Source: Takakia lepidozioides
Lineage: Eukaryota; Streptophyta; Takakiopsida; Takakiales; Takakiaceae
DNA length: 64,000 nt
Direction: 5' to 3'
NCBI GenBank assembly: GCA_030704615.1
Contig: CM060733.1
Span: 17,112,001 to 17,176,000 of the forward strand
Every line of letters starts with the position of its first letter. Within the stretch, counting starts at the first letter, position 1. The notes under the pieces are model-generated. The model worked only from the letters and a program-made list of their open reading frames with translations, had not been told where the DNA came from and did no database searches. Positions 23,330 through 32,739 of this stretch are shown here, in pieces. A program made the position numbers and the translations under genes.

Positions 23330-24047
23330 GAATGTCGTTGACGACATTCACTTCTTTGTCTGAGTCATTCTTAAGCGAGTATATGAATTCACCTGGTTAG
23401 GATCTAAGGGTGCAATTATATTGTCCCTGATTAGAATTGATAATGTCCTTGAATGGCGTTGACGACATTCACATACGGAGTTGTGTGGTCCTCAAGGTTA
23501 TTTAAATTTTTGTAATGTCCATAGAGGTTACAATGAGGGTTGATCACTTCATTTTGCTGAATGTCAATGCAGACATTCAGTTGTTCTGCATTGTTTTTTC
23601 CTCTTGCGATGAATATGGAGGCTTGATAAGCTCTGTTTTAAGAAATCCAAAGTGAATGTCGTTGACGACATTCACAGCTGTGTCTGTATTATTAAAAACG
23701 ACAAATTCAATTTTCATGGATTGGGAGCTAAGTAATTGGTTTCTTTTTTGTATTTTTGTGAATGGCGTTGACGCCATTCACATACAGTGATGTTGTGAGG
23801 TCCTCAGTGATAGGTTCGTTATGAATGTGCATTGAGTTTTCCTGGATGGTTCCTTACTCAATTTTTTTATTTCCATCCTGTGATTTTGCTTCATTTCAGT
23901 AATAATTTTGGCTTCATTCTTGAATGTCGTTGACGACATTCACTTCTATGTCTGTGTCATTTCTAATCGCTATTTGCATTCACCTGGATTAGGATGTATT
24001 TACAGTGTCATGGAATGGAATGTTCTGAATGGCGTTGACGACATTCA
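23330..24047. repeat. Seven-copy palindrome array in intron of ParB-MTase copy 3
   Basis: GAATGTCGTTGACGACATTC (9-bp arms, TG centre) or a close variant begins at 23330, 23451, 23559, 23654, 23760, 23922 and 24028, mostly 95-121 bp apart. The copy at 23760 has compensating changes in both arms (GAATGGCGT / ACGCCATTC), so the symmetry itself is kept. The spacer sequence is AT-rich and much less conserved. The array lies between the exon ending at 23188 and the acceptor at 24188. Confidence 0.9.
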
Positions 24048-26379
24048 TATCTGGAGCAGTAGTGTGGTCCTGAAAGGTCCTTGGAGCAGTTGTCAGAGCC
24101 ATTTCAATCCATGTTTTATTCTTTCTGTTCTACTTGCATCTTACTCACTGAGCGCTTTTGTGGGTTGGGATTCATCTCCTTTTTTCAGGTACACGAAATA
24201 TGTGCTTATGGAAGGAAATCACCTGAGCGGAATTCCCGACTATCTTGACATGTGGTCGGACCCTGCAAACGATCCAACCATGTATACTGCAGGGATATTG
24301 AAGGACTGGAGTCCTTCTCACTTCAGAGACTGTGGGTGGTACCTTGACTGCCCACCTGAGCACACGACCTTTCAAGAACAGCATATGAAATACTTGAACA
24401 ATAACGCTGAGATGCTGGCGCCTTTGACTGACGAAGAGTATCAACGAAACATAGCAACCTTGGCTGCCAAGGAGCCTGATGCTCAGGGAACGCCGCAGAA
24501 GGGAAAGAAGGCGGGCCGCAAACCAAAAGACAAGGCTGTTGATGTCATAGCCATCTCACCAGCAAAGCCAAAGGACAAAGACAAGTCCAAAGAGAAGGAA
24601 AAGGACAAGGGGAAGGAGAATGAAAAGGAGATGGAGAGTGGGCAGGACTTTAGTGCTGGAAGATATACCCGCACTCTTCAGTGCGTGTTCGATGCCAAGC
24701 CACACCTTCCCGTTCTGATTCAGCAGGAGAGATGAAAATTGTTAGGGTTGGCTTTCGATGATGCAGAGTCGAAAGAGAGGATACACTGGGTGCCATCCCC
24801 TACCTGGGACAATATAATCTCATTCCTCAATCTGGTGAGAATTCCAGTTTCTTTCCTTTTTCTCTGAATGTTTCGTTGGCAGTATTTCAGTCTCGTTCTT
24901 TGAAAACATTCTTGCCATCGTTCTTATAAAAAAACATGTCTGTTGCAGGTGAGCACAGGTCCCACCTTCGTGTGCGGTGTGCAGAAAACTTATGCGGCCG
25001 ACATTGTCATTCTCGACATCCCGGATGGCCAGGCTGTGCCAGAAGTTCTTCCAAAGGGCAACGCCAGGGTGGAACAAATTCGAGGACAACTACTGGAGTT
25101 GGGTATTCGGGTTCTGTAACAATTTCCTCTCTGATGCAGGGACACTTCTGCTTTTTCAGTCATGTGACAATGATAGTCGTCGGGCATTGGCATCATACCT
25201 CAAGTCTTCAGGGTTTGAAGTTTTGCGCACATGGAATTGTGTGAACACCCTCTACCTTGTGAAAGGGGGTTTCCCTGGTCAGCTGTATGCCGTCTGCCTT
25301 CTGCTTGCTTTGATCATGAGTTTCAATTTTCTCTGCAGCTCCACTCTAGTAGAATGTTTTATGATCGACACCGATCATCAACGATTCATGGTTTTTTGGT
25401 GTCAGAGTTCTGAATAGCCGATGTACACACTTCCACTTTAGATTGTGTTTACCACACTAACCTGCTATCTTTGGCAGACGAGGATGTTCGAGGCGATCTG
25501 CCTGCGGAGGATTCGCACATCAAAGACACCATCCTCCATCCGCAGCTTTGAGATTTCTGACCAGGGTTGTTTCGTCAACCCCCCCTATGAGCCCCATGTC
25601 GATGACATTTTGTACAACTTCATGCAGTCCAGTCAGACTCTGAAGAGACCAGATGGCACTCCCTGGAGAGGTGCAAGGAAAAGTCACCAGCATTCATGCA
25701 AATACTGCTGGAGTCATGCAGCCACCGCTCTGCACGGGTGTCGATCTTTCTGTGTCCACAGGTTCGTTTTCTCCCTTCCGAATTGGTTTCCTTTCAACAG
25801 TTTCATCTGCTTAAATCCCCTCCTCCAAACTGTTTATGTTCTCCTGTCTGGTGCAGGAGCAACTTACCACGCATGCAAGGCAGGCGGAAGAAGCCTTTTT
25901 GGTATGGAGGGTGATTCTGACCTCTACAACACAGTGCTCCTCCCCCTTTTGTCTGGCTCCACTTCAGGCACACAGACTGATCGGATTCATATTCGAAATG
26001 ATGACGATCCCGAAGATAAGCAGGTCGACAACGACTTTTCATGTGAGTAAGTGCTAAACCCTCTTTGGGAGTCATACTCAATTTCTCGATAACATCAAAG
26101 TTACAGTAATAACTTTTTCAGGCTGTCTTTCAGGAAAGCCAGCGGTGGATCTTCAGGAGATACAGTCATTTCTGGCGAGTCTGTTTTCGACAGCCCCCTT
26201 TCCAATTTTCTGCTCCCTGTTTATGCCGAAGCAATGGCACTTCACGCGCCGAGTCCCTATCCCCTGACTTTTTAGTGGCCAGCCGTAGGTGTATCCAGCG
26301 TGGATCCGGTGTTCTAAAATACTTAGACTTAGATGCAGAGGAAGAGGGGATACATTGTACTGACTCTGAGTCAGACTGA

Positions 26380-26940
26380 ACTGTATTCTTTTAATATTCA
26401 TTTTCATATTATCTGGAAACGTTGAATCCCCTTACTCTACCGTAGTTGTTCCTTTAGAACAAATAATAATCACAGAATCAACTTTCGTTTAAATTGCTAT
26501 ATGTATGAATCCATCTCACAAACCTTCCTGACTCTTCTCATATCCATTGTGCATTCATCTACACTGTATTCATGCGTGCTCCATTCATGAAAGCTTCCTT
26601 TGTACAACATCCATTGTACATTCATCCTCTGTACTCTTTAATCCACCCCACAAACCTTCCCACTCATTTCATATACTTTGTGCATTCGTCAAAAGATTTG
26701 GTCATGCATCTTCCTGTCATGAATTTTTGTCATTGCTCAACATCCATTATACATTCATCCATTTTACTCTTATCCATCCGTCATTCATCCATCTACATAG
26801 ATTTTTCAAACTCATCCATCTGTTTATCATCCAACTGTACATTCATCATCCATCATTTATTCAATGCCTTTTATTATGTCGTCCAGCTTGTTTCCGCGGT
26901 AAAGGGTGCCAATCCGCGGGAATACACTCCACTTCTTTCT
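26380..26940. other. Low-complexity CATTCATC-rich tract, no gene
   Basis: Downstream of the ParB-methyltransferase 3' end, about 26500-26880 is dominated by CATTCATCC, CATCCATT and TTTCATA variants. Plus-strand ORFs here are products of this composition. The tract lies between the gene and the right terminus of the element. Confidence 0.6.
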
Positions 26941-26944
26941 GGGT

Positions 26945-27069
26945 GCGTGGTGACTCGGCCTCCACGTGTGATGACGTGGACTGAGACCCGTGACGTGGCA
27001 TTTGCGCAAGGTGACGTGGCGTGAGCGCAGTCGCGCTCACGTGACCAGGCTCACGCCGAGGCATCCCTG
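26945..27069 (-). repeat. Right terminal and subterminal repeats
   Basis: GACGTGGAC, GTGACGTGGC, GGTGACGTGGCGTGAGCGC, CGCGCTCACGTGACC and GGCTCACGCC lie in this stretch and mirror the left end at 15802-15960. The outermost base is taken as 27069, next to the 9-bp duplication. Confidence 0.8.
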
Positions 27070-27400
27070 GAAAATGGCTAAGTCCCTGGACGGCAATAGG
27101 GCCTAGAACTGGAAAACGGCGCCGAATTTCCAGTTCCGGGCCAGCCACCCTAGGGACTTAGCCGAAAATGGCTAAGTCCCTGAACAGCAATAGGGCCTAC
27201 AACTGGAAAATGGAGCCGAATTTCCAGTTCAGGGCCAGCCACCCTAGGGACTTAGCCCGAAAATGGCTAAGTCCTGAACGGCAATAGGGCTTGGAACTGG
27301 AAAATGGCGCCGAATTTCCAGTTCCGGGCCAGCCAGTCTAGGGACTTAGCCATTTTCGGAGCCCTGACTGGAAATTCGGCGTCATTTTCCCTAACACCAC
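27070..27400. repeat. 95-bp-family array, remainder right of the bounded element
   Basis: About three and a half units hold GGACTTAGCC and GGCTAAGTCC dyads alternating with GGAAAATGGCGCCGAATTTC palindromes, in the orientation of 15744-15801. The array occupies the position of the intron after the WRYCFFREF exon of the neighbouring minus-strand ParB-methyltransferase copy. Confidence 0.85.
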
Positions 27401-30048
27401 TTGAGGCCTCTAACATCCTGAAATGCAAGGACTTGAAAGAAAGGCAGCGCGTATGTACCTGTACAGAAGGCGCATTGATGCTTTGTCCGCGTTCGGCTGG
27501 TCGGTGAACTGGCTCCTCCGCGAGCATCTGCTATCTCCTGAAAGAATAGGTTGGTTTTGTAGAGCAGAAAGTACCTCGTCACATAGTCACGTAGGCTCTC
27601 TGCTGCAGGAGATATCTCCATCTTGAACTGATGTGCTTGTGTGTCCAGCTGCTCTTGCGCATTTCGTCGTCACCTGTGGGAGATTCTCCATCAGATCGCT
27701 TTCCTGAAAAAAATACAATGAATCCACCCCCTACTAGAGTAGAAGCCCCAAACGAAGCGTGGGGAAGTACCTGAAACCACCATGTCATGCGGTTCATCCA
27801 CATGTCGAATGTGGGGTCAGAGAGTTTGTCCGGTTTGGGGAAGCTCCACATGTCCCTGGTACTTTGGGAACCATTCCAGATTTGGAGCCACCGGGTCTGT
27901 CCAACCACCCAATATTCGTAAGCGCCAAACACCACAAAAAGGAGTTGTTGCCACCACAATTTGGTTAAGAATGTATCACCTTTTCTGTTGCATCCACACA
28001 GGATGTGGCTAGACGATGGAGCTTCTCCCAATGTCATCGTGGGCTTCAGAGCGCGAGAGTAGTGCTTCCCCACCTCCACCATAAAGTCGGCACAAGGGCG
28101 GGATCAGCTATGGCCACGTACTTTACCATCCGCGACTTGTACTTTATGCGGGCCCTCACCTCCGCAGCTTTGACATACGATTTGAGTTCCGGGAGGGTTG
28201 GATTCTTCTCCTCTGACTCCATGTAGAACCTCTGTGCATGTGCCAAATCCTGCTGTATTTTCGTCTGTCAAGAATGCGCACATAAGATTAGAGATCCTGC
28301 TCAACACAATTTCTTCTATTGGGGAGGAGAGACAGATTAGCTCAACAAAACTGTCAGGAGCTTTACCGAAATAATGTAGTCCACCATGGCGTCGACGCTC
28401 AGCCTATACGGTCTGTCTGCCTTTGCCTCCGACTTGCGCAGAAGGTCGGCACTGAGGGAATTGGCAAACTCTTGCACCCCCTGCTTCCCCGACATCCTTC
28501 ACTCGGAAGAGCATATGGGACAAGTTGTGGCAATGAAGGCATTCTCAGTCACCCTGGCCACATTTTCCATCAAACAATACTGAAATGGGAATTTTCCATC
28601 ATATATGAGGATTCGCAATGAAATGACTTCCAAATTCAAAGTCCAAAAGCGAGAGGGGTTGTAGCTTACGAGTTGATGTCGGCCATTGCAGCTTTGAGAA
28701 GACTGCGATCTTTGGGCCCCGCAACCTTCAGCACAACACAATCCACGGCGAAATGCCAATCGAGGTCGTTGGGGGTGGGCTTGGGCAATGTGCTCCATCC
28801 ATGCCAGGAGGCGATGATTGTCGTCCCACACGTAGAACATCTTACCGGACAAGTGCTGGAAAAGAGGATCAGCAATCGATCTCTCGAACTCCTCATTTCG
28901 CGTTTGCCAATGGGGACCCCATTTGTCCACCTCATCGGAAGTGTAGGCACGGGAAGCTCCGTGGTCGTTCTCAATGGAAACGTAAAACGCGGCAGACCCC
29001 ATTCGATATCCATCCCGGAAAGAGAATTTCAGCTTGTCGATATCGCCTGGGAGGGCAGGTCTCACCACCTGCAATGACACCAAGCGGCAAAGGGGAATTC
29101 GAAGCTTGGCCGGGTACACATGCCCCCCAGCACCCTGCCAATGTTGCTGTGGTTGCCTCCAACATCTTGGCAGCGGCCAACTTCATATCCGCCTCAGACA
29201 TGACGTCTGCTGCAGAGGGGTTTTTCCGCAGCCAGCAGACCGCCAAATCCAGCCTGTATGCTCCGGGTTGGGGCCTGGGGATGTTCGGGAGGATGTCATC
29301 CTGGTCAGAAAGCTCCCTATCGTCCTCCTCAACAGGGTCAGCCACCTGCGAAACACCTCCAGCACTCTCCCCCGTCTCTACTGCCTCTCCCCTGGCTTCA
29401 CCTCGAACTTGCACAATCCGTGCTCTTTCAGGTGTCTTTCCCTCTCCTCCTCCACTCTCACCCATATGGGTAATTGCGGGGCTGCTCTTCCCCGTGATGG
29501 TCTAACCGGTGTGTTACTGCCTCTCTGTGGTGTCTTGGAGGGATCCACCGTCTCTTTGCTGTCCCTCGCTTACATTGGCATCTGTCATTTGGGCACCCTG
29601 GCCTCTTTCAGCTGCATTTTCTCTTTTCCTCCTGGCTAACTTCACGGGCTTTCTGTTTTCTTACACTAGGGCTAGCAGCAGGGGAGCCCTCCAGGACGAC
29701 CACCTTTGATTGAGGCGAACTGACACCCTCGCGCGCACTGCTCACTCCCCCCTCCGCAGCCCGTGACGGCTCTCTCGCCGGGGATTGCATGTGCTTAGCT
29801 TTCTTCTTTTTCTTTGCGTGGGCGGGCCCTACTGCATGTGCATGAACAACCTCCATTGCCGGATCTGCTGTCCTCATGTCCTCACGCCCTTTACCTGCCA
29901 TGCCGCCTGCACCAACCTCCCCAATGCCTATTCTGTCGTACTCTCGTTGCAAGTCCTCCCGTCCACCAACAAAAGGTTTAAGTTTGCCCTCTCGCCCCAA
30001 GTTGGGCGATTCAAACATGCGATGAGTTGGAGCTGTCGATGATACCAC
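27400..30048 (-). pseudogene. ParB-methyltransferase gene, copy 4 (5' half only)
   Basis: Minus-strand sequence gives an N-terminal region with a Lys run (AHAKKKKKAKH), an acidic segment EEDDRELSDQDD, then the ParB-like exon: LRIPLCRLVSLQVVRPALPG, DKLKFSFRDGYRMGSAAFYV and GKMFYVWDDNHRLLAWM. A frame change follows, then VVLKVAGPKDRSLLKAAMAD. Further exons resemble those of copy 3 (SEEKNPTLPELKSYVKAA; WLQIWNGSQSTRDMWSFPKP; MTWWFQ). The gene ends against the 95-bp array at 27.4 kb, and the methyltransferase half is not found to the left of the inserted 11.3-kb element. A further minus-strand segment at 30430-30750 (RPRRKLKALYYGRRPISRMA) may be an upstream exon. Confidence 0.7.
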
Positions 30049-30829
30049 CAGCGTGCCGGGCTCGTCGTCACTCTGTCATTGACAAAAATCGTGAAAACCA
30101 ACATCGGTGCAAAAACCAGCATCGCAACGAGCAGCGCAACCACCATAGCAACAATCGTGTAGCAAAAATGAAGACATAACAAGTTTAGGAAGTATGGAGA
30201 GCCATGCAACAACAATGAAAACAAATGCAACCATTGCCTGAGAATGACATGCACAAGCAGCCTTCTCCAGAGCTGCCGGATTTGCACACACATTGCAAAC
30301 AATCTAAGGTTCACTCAACTATCTAAAGTTCACTCATCCAGCAAAGCCAGGATGAAGATGCAAAAACAAAGCGAGGTAACAAAGCGAAAGCAAAAAATAA
30401 ATCGAACAAACCGAAAGCAGAAGTGGCTTGCCTGAGAGTACTCGGCTTCAGTTGGCGCGGGTTGTGAGCAAGACACTGGAATCTCCTGCTGGAGCTTCAG
30501 TTTGGCCATGCGAGAGATTGGCCGTCGTCCGTAGTACAGAGCTTTCAACTTCCGCCGCGGTCTGGATGTGAGGTCTCTCTCAAGAGAGCCACGCCCTTCA
30601 GGCGGCATAAGTCCCACCCAAAAAGATCTCCTTTTTTGGGGTACATGCCTCGAATAGCATGTGAAGCCAAGATTAGCATGAGATTTAGGGTACGTGTCCA
30701 GGAAGCCACTCGTCGCCAGCCCGAATGATAACCGACGGCGGTCGACATTTATTGCCCAACTGCGCAATTAAATGTCGGATGAAGCCCTCCATGTCGGATG
30801 AAAATCGACGTAAACAGGCCCGGAATTTC
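30049..30829. other. 5' region of ParB-MTase copy 4
   Basis: No independent gene is seen. It lies between the N-terminal frame of copy 4 and the palindrome array, and holds a possible first exon on the minus strand at 30430-30750, of low confidence. Confidence 0.35.
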
Positions 30830-32525
30830 CAACGTAGAGGTAATTCGGAGCGCTGCACGATGGAATTCCGGCGCCGGATTTCCATCCTGCAGGTAATTCG
30901 GAGCGCAGCATGATGGAAATTCAGCGCCGAATTTCCATCCAGCAAGGTAGGGCGGCGCTGGAAATTTCCCTCACGCAGGTAATTCAGAAGCGCGGATGGA
31001 AATCCGGCGCCGGATTTCCATCCGCGCAGGTAGGGCGGCGCGCCAAATTTCCCTCACGCAGGTAATTCGGAAGCGCGCGGATGGAAATCCGGCGCCGAAT
31101 TTCCATCCGCGCAGGTAGGGCGGCGCGCCAAATTTCCCTCACGCAGGTAATTCGGAAGCGCGCGGATGGAAATCCGGCGCCGGATTTCCATCCGCGCAGG
31201 TAGGGCGGCACGCCAAATTTCCCTCACGCAGGTATTTCAGAAGCGGATGGATGGAAATCCGGCGACGGATTTCCATCCGCAAGGTTCGGCGGAGAGCGGA
31301 TGGCTGGAGATCCGGCGCCGAATTTCCATCCGGCATGTAATTCGAATCCGGATGAATGGAAATTCGGCGCCGAATTTTCATCCAGCAGGTAAGTGGAATC
31401 CCGGATGGATGGAGATCCGGCGCCGAATTTCCATCCAACAGGTAAGTGGAATCCCGGATGGATGGAAATTCGGCGCCGTATTTCCATCCCGCAGGTAAGT
31501 GGAATCCCGGATGGATGGAAATTCGGCGCAGCATTTCCATCCTGCAAGATATTCCCAGATGAGAATTACCTTCCTGCAGGTAATTCTCATCTGGGAATTA
31601 CCTTCGTGCAGGTAATTGTGAGCGAGGAAGTACCTTCCTGCCTTCATCGATAGGAATTACCTGCAGGAAGGTAATTCTGAGATGAGAATTACCTGCAGGA
31701 AGGTAATTCTGAGCGATGAAATACCTGGCGAATGGAAATTCGGCGCCGAATATCCATACGCCAGCGATCCGACTTACCTGCTGGATGGAAATTCGGCGCC
31801 GGATTTCGATCCATCCGGGATTCCACTTACCTGCTGGATGGAAATTCGGCGCCGAATTTCCATCCGGGGGATGGTCTCTGTCGGAGAGGTGCCGGCGTCT
31901 CCGCCGCTTTGTGGGATATTCGGTGCCGAATTTCCGTCCGGCGGTTGAAATATGACGGCCAGGTGTTGACCTCTCCCCCCTCCCCGACTGCAGGTAATTC
32001 GAACCCGGATTGAAATTCGGCGCCGTTTTCCCATCTGGGGAGGTTTTTATGTCGGCCAATTTTCGGTCTGACCCCCCGACAAGACTTCCTTTGGGGGGGC
32101 CCGGATGGAAATTCGGCGCCGAATCTCCATCCAGGGGATGCTCTCTGTCGAACACGTGCCGACCTCTACGCCCGAGGCGACTTCATCCGGGCGTCCCCTG
32201 TTCGATATTCGGTGCTGAATTTCCGTCTGGGGGTTGAAATGTGACGGCCAAGTGTCGGCCTCTCCCCCCTCCCCGACTGCATCCGAACCGCCCCGGATGG
32301 AAATTCGGCGCCGTTTTTCCATCTGGGGATGTTTTCATGCCGGCCAATTTTCGGCCTGACCCCCCGTTACGACTTCCTTTGGGGGGCCCGGATGGAAATT
32401 CGGCGCCGAATCTCCATCCAGGGGATATTCTCTGTCGCACACGCGCCGGCCTCTGCGCCCGAGGCGACTTCATCCGGGCTTCCCCTGTTGGATATTGGGT
32501 GCCGAATTTCTATTCGGGGGTAGTA
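30830..32525. repeat. 1.7-kb palindrome array between divergent genes
   Basis: Dozens of copies of GAAATTCGGCGCCGAATTTC and variants (including GGCGCCGG and GGCGCCGT forms) are spaced by sub-arrays of different period. TCACGCAGGT recurs at 30971, 31054, 31139 and 31224 (83-85 bp), and GGTAAGTGGAATCCC recurs at 31388, 31441 and 31493 (52-53 bp). Larger, more diverged units of about 285 bp follow from 31.9 kb. The array separates ParB-methyltransferase copy 4 (minus) from transposase copy 2 (plus). Frames reading RRRISI repeatedly are products of the repeat. Confidence 0.9.
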
Positions 32526-32739
32526 ATGTGACGGCACGGTGCCGGCTTCTCCCCTTCAGCCGTCATCATCCGGACGGCCCCCCACTTTCTGACTGCATAC
32601 CGTTGGCAGTTATTGCGCAAAGAGCAGGGGCCACATTCCGGAGACAAGTCGGCATCGCATTCATTCCCATCGCTGCATCCCCCTTTTACCAGGGAGCTTC
32701 CCCGCACGCCATCCTGGCAGTCTTGTGTGCACATCTCCC

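Larger units (their letters stand above)
20771..26379 (+). pseudogene. ParB-methyltransferase gene, copy 3 (most complete)
   Basis: The exons are: a basic/acidic N-terminus (about 20771-21056, frameshifted); the ParB-like exon ending at donor 22130, with RLDIPLCRMISMPVVRPP and, after a frame change, MFYVWDGNHRLLAWM; 22222-22420 (TTSLVHTLFRIQRIGLMKLD); 22500-22936 (QELAEAAEKGKSEYYRTTPE and an indel); 23022-23188 (SLEAYIRKWRGLTWRYCFFR); 24189-24833 (YTKYVLMEGN..., a Lys-rich linker with GRKPK); 24951 onward with IVILDIPDG, WNKFEDNYW, LLLFQSCDNDSRRALASYLK; from about 25478 the FEAICLRRI exon with WRGARKS; and 25857 onward with ATYHACKAGGRSLFGMEGD. The C-terminus LPVYAEAMALH and acidic DSESD ends at 26379. 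A GNHR box after an IPL...VRP segment is ParB-like. Motif IV before motif I is the beta-class methyltransferase order. ParB-methylase fusions are known from phages and bacteria. At least four frame changes make it a pseudogene. Confidence 0.8.
15802..27069. mobile_element. Bounded 11.3-kb MULE-like element with ParB-methyltransferase gene
   Basis: The element is flanked by the perfect 9-bp direct repeat GAAAATGGC (15793-15801 and 27070-27078), the usual length for MULE target duplications. Its ends form imperfect inverted repeats. The left end starts CAACGACGCAATGGCGTGAG and the right end, read inward, CAGGGATGCCTCGGCGTGAG; both continue into CACGTGAGCGCG and then CGCTCACGCC. Inside lie a MULE/SWIM transposase pseudogene (minus) and a ParB-methyltransferase pseudogene (plus), transcribed divergently from 19925-20770. 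It inserted into a 95-bp repeat array. Because every array unit contains GAAAATGGC, the duplication alone is not proof, but its coincidence with the inverted termini is strong. Confidence 0.85.

Noticed and set aside
26500-26880. Plus-strand ORFs of about 145-150 residues
   Set aside because: They derive from CATTCATC-type low-complexity sequence.
30984-32531. Many 75-185-residue ORFs on both strands containing RRRISI repeats
   Set aside because: Palindromic repeats of a unit without stops give open frames on both strands; coding is not supported.
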